From NCBI GenBank assembly GCA_001972305.1, contig BDDD01000122.1, forward strand, positions 682,001-746,000: a DNA stretch of 64,000 nt, in the 5' to 3' direction. Below, piece by piece: positions 10,864 through 22,589 of this stretch. The notes beneath the pieces were generated by a model. It was not told the DNA's origin. It saw only the letters and a list, made by a program, of their open reading frames with translations, and ran no database searches. The translations under genes and the position numbers were made by a program. Position 1 is the stretch's first letter. Every line of letters starts with the position of its first letter. The DNA is from Cephalotus follicularis (Eukaryota > Streptophyta > Magnoliopsida > Oxalidales > Cephalotaceae).

Positions 10864-13800
10864 CTAAAAAACGTTCAATACCCGACATCGATACTCTCCC
10901 AATGCCCAAATAGGAAAGATGTTTCTGTATGCAGCATAAGTTATCATACAATTCCTATTGAAGACTCCCATGATTTCCTGGATTGAGAGAATATAAAAAT
11001 AATCCGTCATGCCAATGGTAATGGATGATAATAGAATGCATGTTAATGAAACCATTTCATAGAAACATCCTGTAGCTCCCTTAGCAAAACTGTAACTATA
11101 ATCCAATTATCGAGCAACTCATATAAAGATATGGTAGTCAGCACCAATGAAAAAAAAAAGGGTAAAATACTAATAAACTCTATGGTTTATTTCAAAGGAC
11201 ACTTAGCATCTGACGTTTCAAAACCATGCAATTAACACTTGAGGTTTCGAAGTCACCCTAATGTTAATCCGCCGTTCATTTTTCTGTTAGTGTAATTTTT
11301 TATTACTTAAACTACCCTCACACACTTCACCAACCCACACAACCCCACCGTCAGTTACACCATACTACACTGCACACACTCCACACTACACCATCATCTC
11401 ACTCACCCAACACCAGACCCACACAAACCACAGAACACCTCACAACACTCACACCAACATTCAAGACAACCTCTCACGCTCCATCGCATAACTGGCCCCA
11501 CATCCTCACACCATTAGAACGAAAAACACCAACACACCACGAACACACACCACACCCTCACACCTCATTCACGGTGCAAACCAAACTGAACCCACACCGA
11601 ACAACCCGGTCACCACACAAACTTCACCACAGTGACGCCACCAGCTCATACCAGATTCCCCTTATTGCAACACCATCACCTCTCTCTGACTCTCACCTCT
11701 CTCGGCTCTTCCCTCTGTCCGATCAACGTCCTCTTTGTCCAGTCAACGTTGGCATCGTCTCCTCCCCATCTCCTTTTAGTCCCTCCTTCAAAAGCTCACC
11801 AAAACAAACATCGAAAGCTCAACCAGCGACTTTGATGTGATGAAGGAATCTCAACAGCTTCGGGGCAGTGGGATTTGTGGTGGTTTAAGGAGATGGTTAT
11901 GGGTTTGGGACTAACCGGAGCAGAGGTTTTGGTTTTGCGGCTTGTTGCTTTGGGTGGTAGTGGCGGTTTGGACTATGAACTGGGGGTTGCTGTCGACTTT
12001 GGTTAGTGAATTGTTGTGGTTTGCGTTTGTCTTTGTTTGTAGGTTTGATGGTGTTGCCGTGAGATGCTAGTAAATTTTGGGTGATGGATACGGCAATGGA
12101 GGGGTTTTTGGTTTGGTGTTTTGGAGGAGTTGGGACTTTGTTGTGGCGCTGAGGAATTCGTGGGTTTGGGTGTTCGATTTTGTGATTGTGCAGGGTATGT
12201 CGAGGTGAGGATTTGATGTCTGTAGTGGGTGATTTTGTGTGTTGAGACAGTAGTAGCGTTTGTTAGTGGGTTACTCCTTGAAGGCTTCGGTTTGGGTTGT
12301 TTGAAGGAGGTTTAAGGCAGCTGTAGGTGGATGGAACTGGAGGTTACGGGTATGTGGGTGTTAAAAGATTGTTGGTATGGTGGTTGAGTGCGTCGATGGT
12401 GTTTGCAGTGTGTATGATATGGGGTTGGTGAGGGTTCCTTTCAGAAGAGGTTGAGGCATGTGGCTTGGAGTTGCTCTGGTTGCTGCTGGAGTTTGGGTGC
12501 TGGGACCCAGGGGTATGAGGGTTTGGTTTTCATGTTGTTTTGGCAGGAGTTGAAGGGATAGAGTAGGAGAGAGTGACAGGTTGTGTATTTTTTTTTTTGT
12601 TTGATTTTTTTTTAATTTGGGAGAGTTAGTAGGGTAATAAAGTATTTTTAACTATTCTGTTAACTTTTGTTAACTAACAATGTGTTTTTGTTCATTTTCA
12701 ATATTTAGGTGTTAAAGTGTCCTCTAGAGTAAATGACATGGGTTTGTTAATATTTTATCCAAAAAAGAAAGAAAGTAATGACACCCCCATTACAGGAATT
12801 CAAAAACTTTTGAATTTTATTCTCTTTAGAACTGTCCAACCTTATGTGGCATAGCAGAAACTTCCCATAACACTTGGAAAACAAGGCATTAAAGAACTGT
12901 CAATAAACTTCTAAACTTTAATATTTGCAAATTTTATTCACATATCAAATAAATCAATTAAAGAGAAACTCGAATTTTCATTTACTACAAGCTCACTTCC
13001 CTTCTCACAACATTCGGCTAAACTAAGAAGTACAATGCAGAAATTAGATTATTAAAATTTGTGGGCGATTTGCATAATAAATACACAGATATTGTCTTAT
13101 TAAATTTTTCCTAGAAAGTGTCAACTTATGATCAGTGGTTTGAACCATTTAACTATCTTGATTTTTCTAATACGTCCATATGTTATTGTTGCTATATTTT
13201 ATGGGGTCGGGGAACTTGATTTTGGTTTTAATTATTCAAATGTTACCAAATCAAACAAATTTTCTAGAAAGATTTACAAAATTACCTCTTGTGGAAAATC
13301 TCCATCCTCCATTTGAGAATTTATCAAACATCTAGCAGCATGGTGCAATGGCATCGGATCTCTCTCTGCCTACTCAATATTCAAGAAAAATATTAACAAG
13401 AATAAAAACAATTACAAGTACATTTATCATGCACATAAATCCATTTTCAATATTCAAATACTTTAACTTTGCTTGCTGACTAATATATCCTGAACTCAAC
13501 ATCACCAATCAACCTCTTTTCACCAACAACCTGATCATCTTCAATCCCTAATCAAAATACACAAACCTGTCACCTATAATTTCAATTTTTTTTAAGTGTG
13601 TGTTTTAGAACCAGAAGAACTTCTCTGGTTTTTTTTCTCTCTCTTTTCTAAGCCTAGCCACTGTAAAACATTGAAGGCAGATTACCTACAATCTGTCTGC
13701 CATCAGATCAAGCATTCAAAACCTCCAGAAGAACTTCTCTGGTTTTTTTCTAGCTGTAAAAGAACCAGCTGGTTTGCCTAACCCGTGGGTAGGGAAAGTA

Positions 13801-16800
13801 ATATGGACCGGGATCTAGAATGCCAATAGTTCTAACTGTTGTACCAGTAAGTCAGGTCCAGGTTCAGAACATTGTCAAATCAAGGGCTTCCATAGGGATG
13901 AACAATTGAATCCACATAAGCTTGACCATTTAAAAGTCGATCAGTACCTGCCCAGCATCAATAAGAGCCAACATAGCCCATCCCGTATTCACCACGTGAG
14001 ACCTGTTGCCTTCAATATTTGTATAAACCTGTACAGAAAAGCATTAAAAACTTTGACGAGACAACGCTAAAATAGAATGTGAATATTTAAACATAGCATA
14101 ATTGTGTTCAGTACCTTCACCAGTTAACATAATTAGTTTTAAGACAAGATACTACCCCACAAAAGTTTCAAGGAACCCCCTTAGCTAGGTGTCACATGCA
14201 TTTACAAGCTGAATGACTTTTTTATGTATGTTTAAATGACAAGGGACAAAAATTAAACATGATTATGTAAAATTATATTCCTAGTCTACAGTCAGATCTT
14301 TTCTTTTACAGATATAAGAATTTGATATACTGATTTAACTCGTACAGTAAATTATTTATGAATAAATCAGTTGATTAAATTCATTTTTCAAAAAAATAAA
14401 AATAAAATTGTATGAGGAGAAACTAATTACAGAAAGTGATTTACAATGATAATTCTATTTATACCTACATGGAAATTTTATTTTGACTAATATTATGCTT
14501 ATAAAACATGATACTTGCACATGTATGTCACAGGTGGCAAGCGACTAACTTGCCACATTAGTGAGCTGGAAAAAGTTCCTCCACGCTATATAAGGACTTG
14601 TATTTTTATGTTAAGCATGCTAGATCTCTCAGCTAATCTGTTTATTCCTCGAAAGGTAATAAGAAATTACAAGTAGATCTATCTCCAAGCTTTTAACTTA
14701 TCCGTTTCATTCCTTGAAAGTAATAAGAAATTTGAGGTAGAACTATCCCCCAACTTCAATTTGCAACCGAGTGCTTTCTTCTCAATAGATCTTTTAGCAT
14801 GTAAAAAAATTTGCAAAATATAGCCACACCTTTCCTAAAGTATTTTGGGATATGGGAAATATTTAAAGATTTAGAAATGACATTGGGTTTCAAAAGATAC
14901 ATGTTACCCTCTTCAAACTTGAGGAGTACATATGTGCAGTCTCTCTCTCTTTCAATCAGGCATCGGAAGTTCATTTACTTATGTAGGCTTCACATGATCA
15001 CAATGCATTCTAGTATTCCACCACAATGTTGTAAATCAGAATCAAATTTGGGACCACTTAGCAAAAGGACGCATAACAGCTTTTGCCACATTCTTTGTGC
15101 TCTACAACCAAGTCCATACCAGGAAACTTAAAGGAGGTGATTGAGGAGACACCAGCTACATATAAACAAGGATTTCCCTAGCCATAGCAAAGATTAATAA
15201 AAGAAACTAAAGAACATCCATAAAGGATATTAGGTAAGAGTATCACGGATATATGATGCACTATGAGATATTAGCAACATATTGATCACAAAAGAAATTA
15301 GGAATTATTTGTGCTATTGAATGGGCACCAATTGATGAATAGGTAAGTAAAGGACTCTGTTAGGATGTGAATCCCACATTGAAAAGATTAAGTGGACTTG
15401 TTCAATATATATACTTGAGAGATACCTCCTCCTTACAAACATGCTTTTAGGAATTGAGATCTTAACAGACTTATTTAGTCTTAAGCCAGGGGCTTCTTGA
15501 TCTCATTGGTCATGTTTTACCTTTCCACGTCATTTCCTAAGGGCAAGACTGACATTTGAATTAAGTTGATGCAGATCCAATGGGGTCAAATGGAATATCA
15601 CTGCTTGCACAGTGCAAGGTGATGACAATAATCTGTGTAGGAACCAAGGCATGCTATGGGAGGGCCCCCCTACCATATGAAGATAGGCAGCACAACATAA
15701 CACACATAGGAACAACATTAACACTATCACCTGAAAAACAAAAATTAAAATTTAAAGTTGAAATTGTAGAAGACTAAAAGCATTGATCATGCATGTGTCA
15801 TAAAAGCATCAAACCTAACCTTATTTTGACATGAAAGATAGCTCTCTGCCCAGCCGCCTGATGCTAGCTGTTTGGAGAGTAGAAAGTCACAAGCTTTTCG
15901 AATGCTAGAGGAATTATTATAGTTCTTTCCAGCAGCCACCAATCCTTTCACCCCAAACCATGTAGCATAGGTGAAACAAACACCCCATGAGCCATACCTG
16001 TTAAACAATATTTTGAGAAAGCTAAAAGAAATATAAACTTTGGACAATTGAAAAGCTCATCAGCACTAAATTAGCAAACATAAAATACAAGTGCATTAGA
16101 AAACAAGAAAACAGCCAGACATGACTTATGAACTAATATTTGGTGGTTGTCCATACACCGGTTCGAGAGGGGGAAGAGACAAACCATGAACCATCTGATT
16201 CTTGTATCTTTTCAATGAACATAACTGCCATTTTGATACAGTGTTCTATCTCGTTCCGCCGATGCCCAGGATATAAATTCTTAAATGATGTCAAAGCTTG
16301 GATTGCAGCTGAGGTACATTCCACATAACTGCGGATCCAATGCCATTGGTATTAACTTATGAAACGAACAAAGGCATGCATAAGCAAATAATACATGCAG
16401 GTAAACTCAAGGAGCAGATATATCTTACGGATAATCAATTACTATGTCCCCAAATGTTTCAGCAGGATTGATCAACTGCAGTGGAAAGTAAAATAAAAGT
16501 TAGATTCCCACAACCTACACTGGAGTTAAATAAAGTGAAGAAAGGAATTTGTAATCAAACAAGTACTAAGATGTATATTAAAACTGCCCAAAAGATGGTG
16601 TCTGGCCTCAGATGTCATAAGTTCTAACAAGAAGCCATAAAAAGAATCAGGAGAGAGCTCCATCAGAACCATGTCTCTCAGAGGCTCCAAAGAAAGATTG
16701 CAAGTAATAGTTTTGTAAGTCACGAATCAGAGGTTACTACACTAATTCCTAGGACGAAACACTTATCACTAATAAGCGGCCTCCTCCGTAGGGCAGATCA

Positions 16801-19800
16801 AAAGTGAAACACATGGAACAAAATAAGAGTTTAAATCACAGTAATGAGTTCAACCCATCTACCAGAGTAGAGCAATATATCAAAGGCAGCAAATTGACAA
16901 TGAAACACACAGAAACAACAGCAACAATTTTAAGTAATGAGACCAAATTGAATTCCTAAGGGGAAAAAATTTAGGGACATAATAAATCGTTGGATGTTGT
17001 CTGATTTGTTAGCTTCGTAATCAGGACATTTCAAAAGCTACAGAGTATTTGCCTCTGTCAAACGCTTATATCTATAAAGCATCTATAATATCAGAAGATC
17101 ACAGTGACCGGGAAGGACAATTAGGCAGTCTATCAGTGCCGACAAAGTTCAAACATAAATTTACAGGTAGCATATTTTCTCCAAGTGTCATTACCATCAA
17201 AATAATCACAACATTTAAACACCTAAGGATAGTTGATAAAAGTATTCCTAATCAAGCATGAGAAATTTGTATCCACATGAATTGTTCAGGTAAAATACAC
17301 ACATTAACAATATAAACTATATGAAATAAAAAATGGCCATATACAGTAAGCTACCTCCAACCAATGGTATGATCTGGTGAGCTCATATGTTGCAAAGCCA
17401 CCATCCTTATTCTGAAAAGATAAGTAAAAATTTTATCAGAGCAAGTGAACAAATTTCCTCTCGAATAACACTAAAAAGGAAAAGAGAAAAACGATGATAA
17501 GCCGTGGTAGACATCTTGCTAACGGAATTCATGGATTAATGACCTAACTTGAAAATACCGATAGGTACAACCACACAGCAGGTGTCAGCATGCTCTAGTT
17601 GGGATGCCATAATTTGCTCTACATCAACGTGGTAATCAAATCTATCCACATCCCCCACCCCTCTCCTTGCTTTACTAGAATGGTATGCTTGGTACTTACT
17701 TTTAAAGAAAAGCATGGCAGGTGAGCGTGCACATACACTCAATTTAAAACATAAGGGAGTCGGGGATAAAGGAAATAGATTTTAATTTCTTCTCTCCAAG
17801 AAATATAGTTCATGAACACAATTTTACTATTACCTCAGTGCAACTTAAAGAAAACTGTCCACCTAGATGGCCATAGACATCAGTTATCGATAGAAATAAA
17901 ATTTCACAGATATGTTTGTACGGTTTGCAGGATTATACACACCATTACCTCACAGACAATTTCAATACTGGCATGTGGCTCAAGTCCATATTTCATACAC
18001 CAAATTATGCAAGTCAACTTTTATTACAGATGAAATGTAGGCGCACTCCAATCTACAGTTTGATGATGACTTAGATTACAATATGAAACAAGGAAAAGAA
18101 TAACCATACAGGTAATAGTCAATGTTGTTACTTGTCTAAGATATCCATTATTATATCAGACTTTTTGTCTTGTGCAAATTTTATTTAGAATACTGTTAAT
18201 CTGAAAGCACACAACCAAAACAGTACATAATAAGCCTGCGGGCAAAGACACGGAGTGTCACATCTCGAAAATTATTCCTCAACACTATTTTCACTATTTC
18301 TTTGACTTGGTATAATCATAACATCCAAACTATAGTTGGTGATGTATTTGCAAGGAAAAACCCAATAGTTACTAGTACAATCATCTTGGGCATAATACCA
18401 GAATTCAGCTTACCTGTAATGATATAATGACATTTACAGCATCATATATCTGCTTTGCATCTAATGGTTCCCCAACAATCTCTGGTGGTAATTTTGACAG
18501 TGTGAGAACAGCCTACCAAGTAAAATGAACAGAAGAAGGTATAAAACTAATGAGGAATATAATAAGCTACACTAGCACTTAGATTTAATCAATTATTACT
18601 TTCAAACCCTCTGCTGTGCAATCTGAGATAGGCCATCCATGATCTGCAGTCGAGAAAGGCCAAGCACCCTTTGAAATGTGGCGATACCAAAAATCAAGAT
18701 TGCCCGGGCAATTTTCTAAAACCTTCAAACAGAGGAAGGCAAGTCAACGGATAAGATGTTTGACGACATCAGGTATCAAGTTGTATTGAAAGTAATCTCC
18801 AAAATCTAAATTGCATTAGTTAGCAAAACAAAAAATACCTGTGAATTTTTAATATACATATGTGCTTTTCTAATAGTTGGACCATAATCTTCAACAAGTT
18901 TGGTTGAGATAATGGCTTGAACAGCGAAAGCAGTGTCCCAAAGTTGACTTCCATTATAACCCTGACAGTTTAATCATGTCCATTGTAGATCGTCAATTAA
19001 TTTTCAATATGCGTTAGGAAAGTAAATTTCTCTACACAAACAAATTTATGCCAAATGAAACCTCAAAGAAGCCGTCAACTTCTCAGGAGTCATGCAATTG
19101 AGTTGTTCATCTAAACAAAAGGAACTCACTGGATGATATCATGGATGGATGGTTTCCAATTTTGAGTTGTAGAATATGGTTAACCATTTAATAAAGTACG
19201 GGCAAACATCGTCACCTTTGGCCAACAGAGAGCAATGTTTCCTTTTATAGACAGGGAAGGGAAGAAGGAACTAAATTTACAATAGTAAGAGACACTATAA
19301 GCAGACCTGCATTTTCATGCCATCTTCAGCAACCCACAAATAATCATAAATTCTTGGAAGATGCAACTTGAAAGCCTCTGAGTTTGGATCTTCCACCCAG
19401 CAGCAAAGCATATTTAATACCTGTGTAAGATACCCTCAATGGCATGGCACAAATCTTTAGCTAACCTTAAACTATAATTTATATATTAAAAAAAAAACAG
19501 CAGACAGAATGGGGAAAATGGAATAGGAAGCCTACTAGGACTAAGTCCTCGTGTCACATGATATGAAAAAAGAAAAAAAAGAGATGAAAGAAATGAACAG
19601 TTCTTGCAAGGCCATTCAGAACAGGTCTCAGAGATTAGATGACAGGCATCAATAAAATTAAACTGATGAGAATTTCCTATCAACAAAATCTGTATTTATC
19701 ATACTGAACACTACTCAAAATGCCAGCACATGACAACATCATCTCTAAGATTATATCTTACAAGTGAAAAGAGAGCCATTAAGACCCTTTGAATGGATAC

Positions 19801-22389
19801 CTTGTTTACTGGCCCTATGCAAATATAACGAGTATTCTCATCTTCATAATGTATGTGCTCTATTGCAGTGCGAAGAGCCTTTTCTCTCAATTTTTTCCCA
19901 GGCCAATGCATTAAAATAGGCTCAACAACCTTGTGAAGTGAAGTCCATAGTATATCCTGCACTAGTGGATGTGGGTAGTATAGATCTTCCTGGAAAAGTA
20001 AAAAAGAAGAATATTGTCAACACAGAAGGCAGAAATGCATTCAGGAAGAAAAATTATGGGGTCTTATAAAGGACAGAATATCCTCTTTACTGTGATTCCT
20101 TGCGATGGTTAATATAAAGCTAGCAATTGGTAGGTGAACAAAAGCGGAAATGAATGTTAAAGATTGCTAGAGCTGAATATACTCATTAAAAGCTTCATTT
20201 TACCAACCTTGGCACATAGGTTGCGTGCCTGGTTCCAATCTATGTTATGATATGGTTGTGTAAAAAGCTCCTTTCTTAAAGACAATACAGTTGGTGTGAT
20301 TGGACCAACAAACCTCTTTCCATACAAATACGACATTGGCAAATAGACCATCCGGCAGTGACACCACATCCTTCCTGCAGAGTTAAAATACAATAAATTT
20401 TCAGTTTTTTAAGGAAGAAGGAATAAACCGTGTAAAGTTTGAAAAACTATCAAGACAAGTTCTCTGAAAATTTCAAACAAATAAACGACAAAATAGAGAA
20501 GTATGAATAGACTATTGAGTGACCGTAAAACACTTGCTAAGTTGAAGGGCTAATCTTATATCACTTTAAAGGTCATAAATGCTTCTCAATACAAAACCTG
20601 GAGCGGTTAAGAAACAACATGCATACAAAAATAATGGGACCAAAATGAAAAAAAATTAGGATGAGTGTACAAGAATACAAGAAAAGATAAAATAAATATG
20701 ATGCTTGAGAAGGCAGAAACGACACCTATTTAGGATAAAAGGAAGAAAGGTAGATTAAATGGTTTTGGCATGCACAATCAACACCTATAATTTGCACAAA
20801 AGGATAAAGCTTTTGATAAAGCACAAAAGGATTCATGTAGACAATACAACAAATTTGGAAGTGAGGCTCAGTTGAGTTGAGTATGTTCTCTTATTGCGCT
20901 TTCTTAAAAACAACCATATTTGAGTGAGTGTATCCCATGTTTCACATCTTATTAATGGTAAATCTATACACACAGAGAGACTTTTATGTTGGTTTGCAAA
21001 TGTATTTCTGTGTTTAAATGTATATGAATTTAAAAACATATAAATACGTCAGCATTAGGTATTAATACATGCAATCATGTCTCTATGTATTTTGATACAT
21101 ATGATATATTAATGAAAAGGGAATGCCTAATTTGGTATGAACCTGGATGTATAGGAAGCACATAAGGAAGAAGCCATATCTCTGGGGGCAGGGGATTATT
21201 GCCAGACCATTCAAATGCTCCAAGTACCTGTTACGAATAAGGCAATGCATTATTCCGAGGGCAGATGCAAAGCTTAATCCTGATTCGAGCAACAGGATAT
21301 AGGTTATATACTGAACTGAAAGCCACATTTTCCCCCAGGATGTAATTGCAGTAGCACCACCATGGTCCAGAATCCAATTACGTCCTCGCTCCATTGCCCC
21401 TTGTCCATCATTAGATCCTTCACCAAGCAACCTCAAGGTAACATAGGTCAATACTGAACCAAACATGGTGCTTGGGCCCTCGATGTGTAAACCCCATCCA
21501 CCATCTCTATTCTGCAATCACATATCTCAACATTTATAAAGTTGTTGGCCCATGTGCAAGAACCACAAAAATTGAAAAGCGCTTTAACAGACAAATGTAA
21601 TTTATCACTAGTAATGAATAGATAAACAAGCAGAAACTGGCATGAGAAACTCTAATGAAAAAATTGTTGAAACACATCCTTGCCTGATGATTATAGAGGT
21701 AACGAAGAATCTCTCTTTTATGTTCCTCTGACAATACAGCATTCAGTGCTCCAGTGATAGACAGAACAATAACCTAATCATTACATTATCAAAATAAGTA
21801 GTAAGATTTTTCTCAAGAATATAAAGGCAATATATTCCATGAAATGTAAGAGATGATCGTAGCAACTTCCACAGGATAAAACATTAAAAGGGACCATGGC
21901 AAGGTCAGCACTTACCAAGCCTGGCATTAGAAACATAGGACCTCCATAATCCCCTGGCCAATGCCCATCGTGGGCTTGAAGAGATGAATGGAAGTTTATA
22001 GCCCTTCTTAATGTGTTAGTGACTGTCTCCTCCGTAACATCTTCTGTATCTTTCAGTTTGGTTTGTGGTAATGCTTTACCAACTGGATTCTCCTTAGTAA
22101 GCTAGTCAATCATTCAAAAATCCAAAATCAAAACAATCCTAAATAAAATCGCGCGCACACGTACGCACGCACGCACGCATGTAGATAGTACCTGAAGGCG
22201 CATGAGTATATCTGAGCTGTGCTTCTTGTCGAAGCGATTGATAGAGAAGAGATCGCGAGCCTTGTCGATCTCGTCAATCTCTTGAGGAGATCCGATATTA
22301 GGATCAAACTCCCAATTTTGCCTTCCGATGTGATTGTTCGTAGATCTCAGCCATGGATTCCCTCCCTCCGCTATCTTCAGCTTCCACAT
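10864..22389 (-). CDS. CAS1: Cycloartenol synthase (oxidosqualene cyclase), 18 exons, 757 aa
   Basis: Cyclises 2,3-oxidosqualene to cycloartenol, the entry to plant sterols, on the endoplasmic reticulum membrane. Minus-strand exons, in order: 22389-22192, 22101-21916, 21773-21684, 21511-21317, 21227-21143, 20374-20208, 19989-19801, 19420-19307, 18961-18839, 18722-18600, 18512-18414, 17411-17355, 16475-16429, 16328-16185, 15997-15820, 14028-13948, 13369-13286, 10977-10864. They total 2,274 nt with frame kept throughout. The protein starts [16 protein letters not shown] and ends [10 protein letters not shown]. Key residues fall at the Arabidopsis CAS1 numbers: MWCHCR with H257, GYNGSQLWD with Y410, [12 protein letters not shown] with H477, I481 and catalytic D483. 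Lanosterol synthases have Asn and Val at 477 and 481, and beta-amyrin and lupeol synthases lack H257, so cycloartenol is favoured. Several QW repeats are visible. Intron 3 uses a GC donor; all others are GT-AG. No broken frame was found. Confidence 0.93.
11160..12760. mobile_element. Non-autonomous Mutator-like element (MULE) in the last CAS intron
   Basis: The ends form long imperfect inverted repeats: left GGGTAAAATACTAATAAAC, right (reverse complement) GGATAAAATATTAACAAAC, with continued similarity (GGACACTT) for some 50 bp or more. Flanks are AAAAAAAAA and AAAAAAGAA, compatible with a 9-bp duplication but in a poly-A context. The interior is skewed: the left half is CA-rich (11320-11640), the right half GT-rich (11850-12560), with no transposase. 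It makes up 1.6 kb of the 2.3-kb intron 17. Confidence 0.6.
13609..13752. repeat. Direct repeat of a near-palindromic 18-mer in CAS intron 16
   Basis: CCAGAAGAACTTCTCTGG followed by a T-run occurs at about 13611 and again at about 13727. Each copy is almost its own reverse complement. Minor intronic repeat with no evident role. Confidence 0.6.
14638..14760. repeat. Diverged ~60-bp tandem duplication in CAS intron 15
   Basis: The segment TTTATTCCTCGAAAGGTAAT at 14640 is echoed by TTTCATTCCTTGAAAGTAAT at about 14705, with the following 40 bp also similar. Old local duplication. Confidence 0.5.
15358..15467 (+). mobile_element. 110-bp solo LTR (TRIM-like) in CAS intron 15
   Basis: Starts TGTTAGGATGTGAATCCC and ends GAGATCTTAACA, so TG...CA with TGTTA/TAACA inverted ends. 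Flanks are GACTC and GACTT, a 5-bp duplication with one mismatch. The size and content resemble terminal repeats of TRIM elements. No internal region remains. Confidence 0.6.
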
Positions 22390-22393
22390 TTTC

Positions 22394-22498
22394 CTACTTC
22401 ACAGTCCACAAATCACAACTTTATAAACTCAATATGCAAAAGCAGATGTTGATGATTTTCAATAAATTTGAAGGAATTAAATAATGGGAGGTGCATAC
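22394..22498 (-). other. Putative 5' UTR intron of the cycloartenol synthase gene
   Basis: Just upstream of the ATG the minus strand shows a donor-like ACTAG|GTATGC (exon end 22499) and, 105 bp later, an acceptor-like GAAGTAG|GAAAATG whose exon runs straight into the start codon. This would make a short leader intron. Inferred from splice-site appearance only. Confidence 0.4.
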
Positions 22499-22589
22499 CT
22501 AGTTTTAAAAGAGCTCTAGGGAAGACCTGTGATGGTGAGTGAGGGACAGTAGTAGAGACAAATTAAACAATTTGAATTAAAATGCATGT

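Noticed and set aside
10864-22389. Beta-amyrin, lupeol or lanosterol synthase identity for the cyclase
   Set aside because: The MWCHCR (H257) and DHGWPIS (H477, I481) motifs fit cycloartenol synthase and differ from the other classes.
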